Assembly: GCA_009784685.1 (NCBI GenBank)
Contig: WRBF01000001.1
Location: 25,784 to 89,783 of the forward strand
Length of the DNA stretch: 64,000 nt
Origin: Defluviitaleaceae bacterium
Lineage (GTDB): Bacteria; Bacillota; Clostridia; Lachnospirales; WRBF01
Direction of reading: 5' to 3'
Position numbers and translations under genes: made by a program. Below the pieces are notes generated by a model. The model did not search any database, had not been told where the DNA came from, and saw nothing but the letters and a program-made list of their open reading frames with translations. Below, piece after piece: positions 7,085 through 16,811 of this stretch. How positions within the stretch are numbered: the stretch's first letter is position 1; each line of letters opens with the position of its first letter.

Positions 7085-8362
7085 CTATAGGTTTTCGGAC
7101 TGTCTCATAGCCTCAGCCCCAAGCATAACACCAATTTTCATATGCTCCCATGTAAGCCCTCCTTGCAAATAAACTGCATAAGGCTCTTTCATAGGTGCGT
7201 CTGCGCTAAGTTCGATTGATGAACCTTGTACAAATGCCCCGGCAGCCATTATTACTTCGCAGTCATATCCCGGCATTGCCCAAGGCTCCGGAGATACAAA
7301 ACTATCAACTGGTGCAGCATTTTGAATTGCTTTGCAAAATGCAACTACTTTTTCCGGTTTACCTAGCTTTATCGCTTGAACTATATCTGTCCTTTTTTCA
7401 AGTGGTCGAGGTAAAACATCATATCCCATACTGTCAAAAACTTTAGACGCAAAAACAGCACCTTTTAAAGAAGCTTCAACAACAGAAGGTGCCAAAAACA
7501 AACCTTGCATAAAAGAAGCCGTTAAACCAAGCGTCGGACCTACTTCCTTGCCTAGTCCCGGGGCTGTAAGCCTAATCGCTGCATTTTCAATATATTCATT
7601 CCTGCCTGCAATGTATCCGCCAACCGGAGCAAGCCCCCCTCCGGGGTTTTTAATCAAAGAACCAACGGTTAAATCCGCACAAACATCTCCCGGCTCTATA
7701 TCTTCTGTAAATTCTCCATAACAATTATCGATCATACAAATTATATCTTTATTCATTGACTTAACTAAGTTTACAATATTGCCAATTTCCTCAACACTTA
7801 AAGAACGCCTGTAACTATATCCTTTGGAACGCTGTATTGTCACAAGTTTTGTCCTGCTCGTTATCATGTTTTTAATTCCATCATAGTCAATTTGGTCGTT
7901 AGGCAAAAATTCTGCCTGTTTATATATTATGCCGTTTTCAATAAGTGAACCTTTTGTTTTTTTAATTCCGATAACGCTTTCAAGCGTATCATACGGCTTG
8001 CCAACCGCAGAAAGAAGCTCATCGCCGCTTTTTAAGTTACCAAAAAGAGCTATGGTAAGCGCATGAGTGCCTGAAATAATTTGCGGACGTACAAGCGCAG
8101 ATTCACTGCTAAAAACATCAGCAAAAACCTTTTCTGTTACGTCTCTACCTGCATCATCATATCCGTACCCTGTTGTTCCCGAAAAATGACTTTCAGAAAG
8201 CTTGTTGCGCTGCATTGCTGCAAGAACTTTCATTTGATTTTTTTCTGACGTTTCTTCAATCTCCAAAAATTTATCTTTAATTTCAAACAAGGCTTTATCA
8301 CAAAATTCAATAGTTTCCTGTGAAATATTAAATTCCTTCTTCAAGAATTCGTTTCTGTTCAT
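7085..8362 (-). CDS. PLP-dependent methionine gamma-lyase family protein (aluminium-resistance protein family)
   Basis: A fold-type I pyridoxal-phosphate enzyme of the Met_gamma_lyase (PF06838) group, 425 residues. The cofactor region is recognisable: SGTHALTIALFG binds the phosphate group, MIDNCYGEF carries the PLP-pyridine Asp, and VGSLIKNPGGG holds the Schiff-base Lys. In Clostridia these proteins sit next to miaA/mutL as here; their physiological substrate is not settled (cystathionine or methionine lyase-like). ATG 8362 is chosen over the track start at 8398 because GAGGAG lies 7 bases upstream. The gene overlaps the end of miaA by 35 bases, implying translational coupling in the mutS-mutL-miaA transcript. 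Confidence 0.85.
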   Translation of the reverse strand: MNRNEFLKKEFNISQETIEFCDKALFEIKDKFLEIEETSEKNQMKVLAAMQRNKLSESHFSGTTGYGYDDAGRDVTEKVFADVFSSESALVRPQIISGTHALTIALFGNLKSGDELLSAVGKPYDTLESVIGIKKTKGSLIENGIIYKQAEFLPNDQIDYDGIKNMITSRTKLVTIQRSKGYSYRRSLSVEEIGNIVNLVKSMNKDIICMIDNCYGEFTEDIEPGDVCADLTVGSLIKNPGGGLAPVGGYIAGRNEYIENAAIRLTAPGLGKEVGPTLGLTASFMQGLFLAPSVVEASLKGAVFASKVFDSMGYDVLPRPLEKRTDIVQAIKLGKPEKVVAFCKAIQNAAPVDSFVSPEPWAMPGYDCEVIMAAGAFVQGSSIELSADAPMKEPYAVYLQGGLTWEHMKIGVMLGAEAMRQSENL

Positions 8363-9266
8363 TAACAATCTCCTCAATATTTCTTTCTCCGGTATCAAAC
8401 CAAATTGCTTCGGTCTGGTTTCTAAACCATGTCAGCTGTCTTTTTGCATAATGACGAGTATTTTGCTTAAGCTTAGATGCAGCATCTTCCAGCGAAACTT
8501 CTCCATTTATATACGGAATCAACTCTTTGTACCCTATCCCTTGCATTGAAGTAAGGTTTGAAGTATAACCCATTGCAAGAAGTCCCCTAACCTCTTCTAA
8601 AAGCCCATCGCCTAACATTTGGTCTACTCGCTTATTGATCTTACTATAAAGTTTTTCACGATTCATGTTAGCTATGAAAAACTTTACATCATATGCAAAG
8701 GAGCGGCTTCGTTCGACTGCGTTATGTTCAGATATTTTAATTCCTGTTGTGTTGAAAAATTCAATAGCACGAACAACACGCTTTACGTTGTTAAAATGTA
8801 CTTGTACCGCTGATTCAGGGTCAATTTTTGTAAGCATATCGTGCAAATACTCATTTCCTTTTTCCTTAGCACATTCATATAAACCATGTCTATAATCAAG
8901 ATTTATAGTTTCTTCTGAGAATTCGTTATCGTATATAACAGAGTTAATGTAAAAGCCGGTGCCGCCGACCAAGATAGGTATTTTTCCGCTTTTAATAACA
9001 CAACTTATACATTCTTTGCAAATTTTTTGATATACAGCGACGGAAAAATCTTCATCCGGGTCTACAACATCTACCATATGATGTTTAATTTCGTTCATTT
9101 CTTCTTTCGTGGGCTTAGCCGTTCCAATGTCCATATATCTGTAAACCTGTATAGAGTCAGCAGAAATTATCTCGCCATTAATTTGCTTGGCGAGTTCAAT
9201 TGCAAGTTTGCTTTTGCCAACAGCTGTTGCACCACCTATAACAATTAGTGGCCGTGTATTGCTCAT
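8328..9266 (-). CDS. miaA: tRNA dimethylallyltransferase
   Basis: Transfers the dimethylallyl group from DMAPP to N6 of A37 in tRNAs that read UNN codons, the first step before MiaB-dependent 2-methylthiolation. The 312-residue sequence shows the P-loop GGATAVGKSKLA, the SADSIQVYRYMDIGTAKP substrate-binding segment, HHMVDVVDPDEDFSV, and the C-terminal TRHYAKRQLTWFRNQ motif. Its start overlaps the mutL stop by one base (TAATG arrangement), and miaB lies a few genes upstream on the same strand, so both steps of i6A to ms2i6A modification are encoded in this block. Confidence 0.97.
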   Translation of the reverse strand: MSNTRPLIVIGGATAVGKSKLAIELAKQINGEIISADSIQVYRYMDIGTAKPTKEEMNEIKHHMVDVVDPDEDFSVAVYQKICKECISCVIKSGKIPILVGGTGFYINSVIYDNEFSEETINLDYRHGLYECAKEKGNEYLHDMLTKIDPESAVQVHFNNVKRVVRAIEFFNTTGIKISEHNAVERSRSFAYDVKFFIANMNREKLYSKINKRVDQMLGDGLLEEVRGLLAMGYTSNLTSMQGIGYKELIPYINGEVSLEDAASKLKQNTRHYAKRQLTWFRNQTEAIWFDTGERNIEEIVNEQKRILEEGI

Positions 9267-11203
9267 TACATAACCCTCTTAAATCTTTTTTCCAGTTCAT
9301 ATTTTGGTATTTCTATTATTGTTGGTCTTCCATGTGGACATGTAAAAGGATTTTCAAGTTTAGTCACTTGGCTAATAAGCTCTTTTGCCTCTGTATAGCT
9401 AAGTTTATCGTTGCCTTTAACTGCTGCCTTACATGCAATTGATGCGATAGCATCTGTTTTGACATCATAAATATTTGATACAGCTGTCTCAATTTTAGAA
9501 AGCTTATCTAGAATTTCTAAAAAGAAATTAACATCCTCAGTGTCTTTTAGCAAATATGGAACAGCACGGATTGCGATTTCCTTTTCGCCAAATTTATCTA
9601 TATCAAATCCAAATTGCTCAAATAAATCCCGATTTTCATCAACTATTGACATTTCCTTAGGAGTTATAGTTAAAACATAAGGGTTAAGAATCGGCTGAGA
9701 AACGATATCGGGCTTTTCCTTTAGCTTTTTAGAAAGCTGATCGTACAAACAACGCTCATGAGCAGCGTGTTGATCCATAATATACATTTTGCTACCCTGC
9801 TCTATTATCCAATATGTATTAAAGAGCTGCCCGACAATTTTATAGTCAATGAAAATTTGAGGTTTAGAATTCGTTTTTTCAGCTTGATAACTTGAATCAG
9901 CTTTTAAATTTTTAATGGTATCATCTTTTTCAACAGGAATATTATTGCATTCTATTGAATTGACTTCATCTAAATTATCTTCGATTAATAATCCTGCTTG
10001 TTCTTCATAAATTTCGTTATATGGATTAGGAGTGAATGTTTGTTCAGAAACATCAGAAGAATCTTTTGGTATCGGCTTGTTGGCATACACACTGTTAATT
10101 ATATCCGCATATTTTGATACACTAGATTTAGCCGACGAAGACTCAGTTGTTTCTGATACTTGGATAGGCTTAGTAAGATAATCATCTTTTTGCCAACTTG
10201 CAGCGGGTATCAAATTTTGCCCGGAAAAAGCTTTTTTGACTGCTGCGCTCACAATCTCAAGTATTTTTTCATCATTCCAAAACCGAACTTCAAGCTTTGT
10301 AGGGTGAACGTTTATATCGATAAGCGACGGATGTATTTTTATGAACAGGAAAAACACAGGAAACTTCCCTATCGGCAGCATTGTTTTTAATGTCTGCTCT
10401 GTGGCTGACGAAACTATTTCGCTCTTTATATGCCGCCCGTTTATGAACATATGTTCATAGGAACGATTGCTTCTATACATTTCAGGTTTACATATATAAC
10501 CTGTTACATGTACATTTTCACCTAAATAGTCAATGGGCAAAAGACAGGAGGCTGTTTCTTTGCCGTAAATCTGATAAATTGTTGATTTAAGGTCTCCATC
10601 ACCTTTTGTTCTAATCAATTTCGAGCCATTGTTTATATAGTTGAATGATATATGCGGGTTTCCTAAAGCGATTTTTGTTATAACATCTGAGATATATCCG
10701 CTTTCAGTTGCAGTTTTTTTCAAAAATTTTCGGCGTGCGGGTATGTTATAGAACAAATTGCGAACAGATATTATAGTTCCGTTTGCCGCTGCAACATCTT
10801 GCTCTCTAACAAACTCTCCGCCGTTAACTTCAAGGCAAAATCCCATTTCTGATGTCTTTGTTTTAGTTAGCATCTCAACTTGTGCAACAGACGCTATGCT
10901 CGAAAGTGCCTCGCCTCTAAACCCAAGCGACATAACATTTTCCAAGTCATCAATATTTCGAATTTTACTCGTCGAATGCTTTAAAAATGCAGTTTTAGCT
11001 TCGTTTTTATCAATACCGATACCGTTATCAGTTATTTGAACAAGTGAAACGCCGCCGTCTTTTATTTCAATCGTAATAGCATTCGCCTTGGCATCAATAG
11101 AGTTCTCAACAAGCTCTTTTACAACAGAAACAGGCCGCTCGACAACTTCGCCTGCGGCTATTTTATTTATTAAATCAGTATCTAGAAGTTTAATATGTGA
11201 CAT
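9266..11203 (-). CDS. mutL: DNA mismatch repair protein MutL
   Basis: GHKL ATPase linking MutS mismatch recognition to strand incision. N-terminal motifs: ELVENSIDAKA (Mg/ATP-binding Asn), DNGIGI, GFRGEALSSIASV and the NLFYNIPARRKFLK loop. The C-terminal dimerisation/endonuclease domain contains DQHAAHER, the DQHA(x)2E(x)4E-type metal site of MutL proteins that nick DNA themselves, and CPHGRPTI near the end, also part of the endonuclease site. This fits an organism without MutH. The middle (about residues 330-420) is a low-complexity linker. 645 aa is normal. Overlaps mutS and miaA by one base at each end. Confidence 0.97.
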   Translation of the reverse strand: MSHIKLLDTDLINKIAAGEVVERPVSVVKELVENSIDAKANAITIEIKDGGVSLVQITDNGIGIDKNEAKTAFLKHSTSKIRNIDDLENVMSLGFRGEALSSIASVAQVEMLTKTKTSEMGFCLEVNGGEFVREQDVAAANGTIISVRNLFYNIPARRKFLKKTATESGYISDVITKIALGNPHISFNYINNGSKLIRTKGDGDLKSTIYQIYGKETASCLLPIDYLGENVHVTGYICKPEMYRSNRSYEHMFINGRHIKSEIVSSATEQTLKTMLPIGKFPVFFLFIKIHPSLIDINVHPTKLEVRFWNDEKILEIVSAAVKKAFSGQNLIPAASWQKDDYLTKPIQVSETTESSSAKSSVSKYADIINSVYANKPIPKDSSDVSEQTFTPNPYNEIYEEQAGLLIEDNLDEVNSIECNNIPVEKDDTIKNLKADSSYQAEKTNSKPQIFIDYKIVGQLFNTYWIIEQGSKMYIMDQHAAHERCLYDQLSKKLKEKPDIVSQPILNPYVLTITPKEMSIVDENRDLFEQFGFDIDKFGEKEIAIRAVPYLLKDTEDVNFFLEILDKLSKIETAVSNIYDVKTDAIASIACKAAVKGNDKLSYTEAKELISQVTKLENPFTCPHGRPTIIEIPKYELEKRFKRVM

Positions 11204-13806
11204 TATGCTTTACCAAAGCCCTTGCTCATATTTTGATAATCAAAAAGCTTGCGAAGCGCATCACGAGGTGTTATTGCATCTATATCAAGCTCCATGATTT
11301 CTTTAATGATTACATATTCCTGGGATAGTTCCTTATCTTTATCCTGACCGTAAACTACATCTTTGCGGCTTTCTATTTTCTTTCTACTGCTTGCGATATC
11401 TGCATGATTTAAAGAACTTAATATTTCATCAGCACGAGATAATATGCTCTTAGGCAATCCGGCAAGCTTTGCAACATGCAGTCCATAGCTGTTGTCAGCT
11501 CCGCCTCTGGCAATCTTTCGTAAAAATATTATATCTTCACCTTGTTCTCGTATTAGCATCCGATAATTTTTAACACCGGAAATCTTACCTTCAAGTTCTG
11601 AAAGCTCGTGATAATGTGTTGAAAATAAAGTTCTTGCACCAATTTGGGAGCAAATATATTCAAGAACCGACCAAGCAATGCTAAGCCCGTCAAACGTGCT
11701 TGTCCCCCGCCCTATTTCATCCAAAATAAGCAAGCTGTTTTTGGTTGAAGTATTTATGATATTTGCAACTTCAGACATTTCAACCATAAATGTGCTCTGA
11801 CCGATAGACAGATCATCAGAAGCCCCAACACGAGTAAATATTTTATCAACAACACCTATAACGCCGCTTTCCGCAGGGATAAACGAACCAATTTGAGCCA
11901 TAAGTATAATAAGTGCTGTCTGACGCATATACGTTGATTTTCCTGCCATATTAGGTCCGGTGATTATCAATAGTCTATCATCGGATTCATCTAAAAATAC
12001 ATCATTTGGCACGAATGAAATGCCGGATATAGTTTCAAGAACAGGATGCCTTCCATCTTTAATGTTAATCTCATCACCGTTTGTTATCTCAGGCTTTGCA
12101 TAGTTATAGTTATCCGCCGACTCAGCCAACGACTGAAAAACATCAATAGTTGAAATTATTTGTGCTGTAAGTTGTATTCTATGTACTTCATTCGCTATCT
12201 TTTCCAAAATCTCTAAATAGAGCATGTTTTCAAGTTCTAAGATTTTTTCTTCAGCTTCAAGTATCGCATCTTCGATTTCTTTAAGCTCAATAGTCGTATA
12301 TCTTTCACCATTTGCCATAGTTTGACGGCGTATGTAATTTGAAGGCACGAGGTTAATGTTTGAATTAGTAACCTCAATAAAGTAGCCGAATATTTTGTTA
12401 TATTTTATCTTTAGGCTTTTAATACCGGTCGCTTTACGTTCTTCAGCTTCTTTTTCAAGCAACCATACAGCACCTTTATTTCTCGCATTTTTGTATCTGT
12501 CAAGTTCTTGATTGTACCCTGACTTTATCATGTTGCCGTCTTTTAAATTAGCAGGGGCATGTTCATCTATAGAGTTTTCGATTAATTCATAAATATCTTC
12601 AAGAGTATCAAGTGCCTCGTACATTTCTTTTGTAAGTTTAGAATTACACTCTGAAATAAATCTCTTTATTTCCGGGATTTGAAGCAGTGAAAGCTTTAAG
12701 CTAGTTAAATCCCGTCCGCTTGCGCTACGGTAGATTATTTTACCCATTAGCCTTTCAATATCACCTATAATCGAAAGAGTATCTCTTATATCATTTCTTA
12801 CATACATACTATCCTTCAGTTCAGATACAGTGTCAAGCCGTCTTTTAATATCATCACTATCAATAAGCGGCTGCTCTATCCATTTTCGCAGCAGTCTCCC
12901 ACCCATAGATGTTTTTGTTTTATCAAGAACCCATAAAAGCGTACCCTTTTTACTTCTGTCTCTAATAGATTCAGTCAGCTCAAGATGTCTTCGTGATGAT
13001 GCATCAAGAGACATAAATTTGTTTTTTCCATAATATTTTATTAAGTTAATATGAGAAAGATCATTCCGTTGAGTCTCTTTCAAATATTGCAAAAGAGCCC
13101 CGGAAGCAGAAACTGCGACTCCCCTGCCCTCCAAGCCAAAGCTGTTTATATTATGGATTTTAAAATGAGTACAAATATTTTTTGCAGCAGTTGAATACTC
13201 AAAATTCCAACTGTAATATTCAAATGGTTTTATGTTAAACAACTGTTCAATACTCTTTTGGTTATCGGGTACTTTGTTTACAATAAGTTCCTTCGGTTTA
13301 ATTCTTGCAATTTCATCAATTACTTCGTTACTAAAGTCATTCTCAATTTGAGTAGTAAAAAACTCACCTGTTGTAACATCACAAAAAGCAAGACCTATGC
13401 CTTCAATTGAATAAAATAAGCTCATAATATAGTTGTTAGCAGTATCATCAAGTATCTTCCCGTCAGTTACAGTACCGGGAGTAATAATACGTACTACTTC
13501 CCGTTTAACTAACGATTTAGTCTTAGATGCTTCTTCAACTTGTTCGCAAATCGCAACTTTATGACCATTTTCAACAAGCTTTGCTATATATGTGTCCGCA
13601 GCATGAAAGGGAATTCCACACATAGGTACTCTTTCTTTTTGTCCGCACTCCCTTCCGGTTAAAACGAGACCAAGAATTTCTGATGCTTTCACTGCATCTT
13701 CAAAAAACATCTCATAAAAATCTCCAAGCCTAAAGAATAAAAAGGAATCACTGTTTACCGCTTTAATTTGGAGATATTGTTCCATCATCGGTGAATATTT
13801 AGCCAT
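11203..13806 (-). CDS. mutS: DNA mismatch repair protein MutS
   Basis: Mismatch-recognition ATPase of 867 residues. The N-terminal mismatch-binding domain carries the Phe-x-Glu wedge within RLGDFYEMFFEDA, followed by connector, core and clamp domains. The ABC-type ATPase has the P-loop ITGPNMAGKSTYMRQ, Walker B SLLILDEIGRGTST and H-loop STHYHELSELE. The C-terminus ends with a short helix region. Its stop overlaps the mutL start, so MutS and MutL are made in a coupled ratio. The upstream 120 bases (13807-13926) show an AGGAAGG SD and nothing else recognisable. Confidence 0.98.
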   Translation of the reverse strand: MAKYSPMMEQYLQIKAVNSDSFLFFRLGDFYEMFFEDAVKASEILGLVLTGRECGQKERVPMCGIPFHAADTYIAKLVENGHKVAICEQVEEASKTKSLVKREVVRIITPGTVTDGKILDDTANNYIMSLFYSIEGIGLAFCDVTTGEFFTTQIENDFSNEVIDEIARIKPKELIVNKVPDNQKSIEQLFNIKPFEYYSWNFEYSTAAKNICTHFKIHNINSFGLEGRGVAVSASGALLQYLKETQRNDLSHINLIKYYGKNKFMSLDASSRRHLELTESIRDRSKKGTLLWVLDKTKTSMGGRLLRKWIEQPLIDSDDIKRRLDTVSELKDSMYVRNDIRDTLSIIGDIERLMGKIIYRSASGRDLTSLKLSLLQIPEIKRFISECNSKLTKEMYEALDTLEDIYELIENSIDEHAPANLKDGNMIKSGYNQELDRYKNARNKGAVWLLEKEAEERKATGIKSLKIKYNKIFGYFIEVTNSNINLVPSNYIRRQTMANGERYTTIELKEIEDAILEAEEKILELENMLYLEILEKIANEVHRIQLTAQIISTIDVFQSLAESADNYNYAKPEITNGDEINIKDGRHPVLETISGISFVPNDVFLDESDDRLLIITGPNMAGKSTYMRQTALIILMAQIGSFIPAESGVIGVVDKIFTRVGASDDLSIGQSTFMVEMSEVANIINTSTKNSLLILDEIGRGTSTFDGLSIAWSVLEYICSQIGARTLFSTHYHELSELEGKISGVKNYRMLIREQGEDIIFLRKIARGGADNSYGLHVAKLAGLPKSILSRADEILSSLNHADIASSRKKIESRKDVVYGQDKDKELSQEYVIIKEIMELDIDAITPRDALRKLFDYQNMSKGFGKA

Positions 13807-13926
13807 AAAATAAAATGCCTTCCTGTGATTAGGAGTTTAATAAATTTGAAAACTTAAATACAATGCTAGTCTTGTATCAAAAATGCTGCAATTTTATACG
13901 TATTTTTAATTATGGGAAAGTGTTAG

Positions 13927-14328
13927 TTAACCGCAGCTGTTGCAGCTATCACCAGAACATCCATGACATCCGCATTCATCGGATGCATCAACACCTGTTA
14001 TTGTAAACTTTAAAATATTCATAACGCCGTTTACAAACTCGTTAAATTCTGATTCAGCCATCATAAGATTTTCTATCGTTTCATTGTTTTTAAGCTCTTC
14101 TGCCATTTTCATAAGTTTTTCTGAATTTGCAGCAAATTCATCCGGGGCAATTTCGCCTCTGGCAGCTCTTGATCTTACATCTGTTTGAAATGCGCTGTAT
14201 TCCTCAAGTCCTTTTTTGGCATCAAGGTTTTCATCAAATTTTTTCCTTGCATCATGAAGTTTTTTTGCTTCATTTGATTCCAAAATCAAATTGCCTAACT
14301 CTCTTGCCTTTTCATAATAAGTTGACAT
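13927..14328 (-). CDS. YlbF/YmcA family protein with cysteine-rich tail
   Basis: A 133-residue largely helical protein of the YlbF (DUF964) family. In Bacillus, YlbF, YmcA and YaaT form a complex that carries Fe-S clusters and adjusts RNase Y and phosphorelay outputs. Residues 1-110 give the helical core (YYEKARELGNLILES near the N-terminus). The last 16 residues are strikingly cysteine-rich (CGCHGCSGDSCNSCG, five to six Cys), consistent with metal or Fe-S ligation. It lies directly downstream of miaB (14-base gap), an arrangement common in Clostridia. Whether it acts on RNase Y here is inference. Confidence 0.85.
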   Translation of the reverse strand: MSTYYEKARELGNLILESNEAKKLHDARKKFDENLDAKKGLEEYSAFQTDVRSRAARGEIAPDEFAANSEKLMKMAEELKNNETIENLMMAESEFNEFVNGVMNILKFTITGVDASDECGCHGCSGDSCNSCG

Positions 14329-14342
14329 TTAAATATCTCCTT

Positions 14343-15755
14343 TTAGGCTATAACGCCCATCAAATAAAATGTTTTACAATCAGTTACTTTAATGTTTAAA
14401 ATTTTCCCGATAAGCGACGAATCCCCTTTAAAATGCACAGTAGTGTTGTTGTATGCTCTGCCCGTAATTAAGGTTTCATCCTTTTCATTTACTTCTTCGG
14501 CAAATACTTCAATCGTTTCGCCGACCAATTGTTTATTTATTTCATAAATACCGTCATTCAACATCTTTAAAAGCCTGTTAAATCTTTCTTTTGCAACATC
14601 TTCCGGAACCTGCTCGTCCATATTTGCGGCGGGAGTGCCTGTCCGTTTTGAATACAGGAACGTATAGGCTGTTGAATACCCAACCCTTTTAACAACATCA
14701 AGTGTTTCAAGAAAATCCTCTTCCGTTTCTGACGGAAAACCTACTATAATGTCAGTAGTAATAGCTGCCCCGGGTATTTCCTTCTTAATTTTATCAGCAA
14801 GATATAAATAATCATCTTTGGAATATTTCCGGTTCATAAGTTCAAGAACACGGCTGCTTCCGGATTGTAAAGGAAGGTGAATATGGTTGCATATATTATC
14901 ACAATCACGTATAGCATAAATAACTTCATCTGATAAATCCTTTGGATGCGATGTCATAAACCTTATACGCTTAACGCCTTGGATAGAATTTATTTCCCGC
15001 AAAAGACCGCCGAAAGTTTCACCATTTACTAAATCATTACCATAGCTGTTTACATTTTGCCCAAGCAGCATTATCTCAATAACACCATCAGCAGCAAGCT
15101 CTTTAACTTCATTTATTATGTCAGCTTTACGTCGGCTTCTTTCTCTGCCTCTTACATATGGGACTATACAGTATGAGCAAAAGTTATTACAACCATACAT
15201 TATGTTAACACTTGCTTTGTATTTATGTTGCCGCACAGCAACAGTCTCGGTTTCAAATTCATCATGCGATTCCCAAACATCAATAATCATTCCGCCAGAG
15301 GTAAGGCAAGTATATAAAAGCTCAGGCAATACATGCATATTAAACGTACCGAATATTAAGTCAACATTTCGGTACGATTCTTTTATCTTTGATATAACAG
15401 TATCTTGCTGCATCATGCAGCCGCATAACACGATTTTAATATCCGGTCGTTCTTGCTTAAGCTTTTTAAGATAGCCTAAGTTACCGTATACTCTATTTTC
15501 TGCATTTTCCCTTACACAGCATGTATTGTAAATTATAATATCCGCTTCTTTTTCGTTTTCAGAAGCCGCATATCCCATTTCAAACAAAAGTCCTAAAAGA
15601 ATTTCGGAATCATGCGCATTCATCTGACATCCGAAAGTAGATATATAAGCGGTTTTTTGCCTTCCTAAAACCTGTTTATTAGCTTGGTTGAGCTCTTTTA
15701 CGGCGGTTATATATTTTTTTTGCTCTGCGAGTTTATTTTTGTCGATTTTGGACAT
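14343..15755 (-). CDS. miaB: tRNA-2-methylthio-N6-dimethylallyladenosine synthase
   Basis: Radical-SAM methylthiotransferase converting i6A37 to ms2i6A37 in tRNA. The N-terminal UPF0004 domain supplies the auxiliary cluster cysteines (TFGCQMNAHDSE, NTCCVRENAENR, CGCMMQQ); the radical-SAM motif is CNNFCSYC (CxxxCxxC) followed by IVPYVRGRERSR; the C-terminal TRAM domain lies at about residues 405-470. 470 aa is standard. The start has AAGGAG upstream. First gene of the miaB-ylbF pair, ahead of mutS-mutL-miaA. Confidence 0.97.
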   Translation of the reverse strand: MSKIDKNKLAEQKKYITAVKELNQANKQVLGRQKTAYISTFGCQMNAHDSEILLGLLFEMGYAASENEKEADIIIYNTCCVRENAENRVYGNLGYLKKLKQERPDIKIVLCGCMMQQDTVISKIKESYRNVDLIFGTFNMHVLPELLYTCLTSGGMIIDVWESHDEFETETVAVRQHKYKASVNIMYGCNNFCSYCIVPYVRGRERSRRKADIINEVKELAADGVIEIMLLGQNVNSYGNDLVNGETFGGLLREINSIQGVKRIRFMTSHPKDLSDEVIYAIRDCDNICNHIHLPLQSGSSRVLELMNRKYSKDDYLYLADKIKKEIPGAAITTDIIVGFPSETEEDFLETLDVVKRVGYSTAYTFLYSKRTGTPAANMDEQVPEDVAKERFNRLLKMLNDGIYEINKQLVGETIEVFAEEVNEKDETLITGRAYNNTTVHFKGDSSLIGKILNIKVTDCKTFYLMGVIA

Positions 15756-15773
15756 TACCTGCTCCTTGGTGTT

Positions 15774-16295
15774 TTATTGTATCAAGTTAGAGAAGTATTC
15801 ATTTTTCAACATTGAGTATACAATTTGATCTAAATATCCTCTGTCTGCTTTATAACTTTGCCTTAAGACCCCATCTTTCTTCATTTTAAGGCTTTCATAA
15901 AGCTTTATCCCGGCAACATTATCCGGATATACATCTAGCCAAAACCGGTTAATGTTTAATTCTTCAAAAGCGTACTTTAAGTGAGCATTAATAGCTTCGC
16001 GCCCATAGCCTTTCCCCTTATCAGTTACAACAAAACGCCTAAGCTCGAAAACCTCAGACTTAAAATCAACCTTTGAAAGCGAATAACCTATTGGGATATT
16101 GTCTTCAACATGATAAAAAACAAGCAAAAGATGTTGGCCGTCGTTAATCTCAGCCAAATGTTCTTCATATGTCCCAATCCAAATGAAATCTTTATTATCC
16201 GGATGTTTTTCGGTCTCAATTATAAAATTTATATCTGATTCAACTGCGCTTATTATCCTAAGCCTTTCTGTAGTAACTTCTTTTTTTAGTCTCAT
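15774..16295 (-). CDS. GNAT acetyltransferase (RimJ/RimL-like)
   Basis: A 173-residue Gcn5-related N-acetyltransferase. The acetyl-CoA loop is visible as VTDKGKGYGREAI (R/Q-x-x-G-x-G/A type), followed by LNINRFWLDVYPDNVAGIKLYESLKMKKDG, the usual beta5-helix4 region. The RimL-like beginning (TERLRIISAVESDINFI) suggests a protein or small-molecule amine substrate that cannot be specified. The start codon overlaps the stop of the flavin reductase gene (ATGA), so the two are coupled. Confidence 0.85.
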   Translation of the reverse strand: MRLKKEVTTERLRIISAVESDINFIIETEKHPDNKDFIWIGTYEEHLAEINDGQHLLLVFYHVEDNIPIGYSLSKVDFKSEVFELRRFVVTDKGKGYGREAINAHLKYAFEELNINRFWLDVYPDNVAGIKLYESLKMKKDGVLRQSYKADRGYLDQIVYSMLKNEYFSNLIQ

Positions 16296-16810
16296 GCTTT
16301 TTTCAAGACTTTCAAAATTTCTCCAACATATAACACATGAAAATCTTTTTCAGGGTAATGTTGATCTATAATTCTTTTGTCAATAAAGCAAGCTTCTTTA
16401 AGCGGCTCTTCATATAGCTTTCTACATATTATTGTAAGTTCACCTTCAGAAAAATAAGGATCTTTGCCATCATACACAACTGTAAGTTCTGCTTTTTTAA
16501 TCTTATCTTCATCACGCCCGGAAGTTACTCCTAAATAACGCAATTTTTCTTTATAGCACTCGTTAAAGAATGTTAGAGAGAAATTTTCTGCCGAATCTAT
16601 AAATTCTTTTGTAAACCTTTGTGGACGTATAACAATAAATGCCGCATCCCTATGCCACATATGCCCAAGCCCGCCCCATGATGCGGTCATAGTGTTTACT
16701 TTGCCGTCTTTTTCTGCTGTAACAAGCATCCATTTATTTGCTATAACATTAAATACGTTATCGTTAATATCCCTTGGTGATATTTCTATAAAATTTTGCA
16801 TAAAATCCAT
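16292..16810 (-). CDS. Flavin reductase-like FMN-binding protein (flavoredoxin family)
   Basis: A 172-residue split-barrel flavoprotein. The N-terminal half, reading WMLVTAEKDGKVNTMTASWGGLGHMW followed by FIVIRPQRFTKEFI, matches the FMN-binding flavin reductase/flavoredoxin pattern in which the Thr/Ser-rich strand binds FMN phosphate. A separate small conserved part, LTFFNECYKEKLRYLG, is typical of anaerobe members. Probably a cytosolic electron-transfer or flavin-reducing enzyme. An alternative start at Met4 is possible. Coupled to the GNAT gene downstream by a 4-base overlap and 2 bases from the 533-aa gene. Confidence 0.83.
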   Translation of the reverse strand: MDFMQNFIEISPRDINDNVFNVIANKWMLVTAEKDGKVNTMTASWGGLGHMWHRDAAFIVIRPQRFTKEFIDSAENFSLTFFNECYKEKLRYLGVTSGRDEDKIKKAELTVVYDGKDPYFSEGELTIICRKLYEEPLKEACFIDKRIIDQHYPEKDFHVLYVGEILKVLKKA

Positions 16811-16811
16811 C

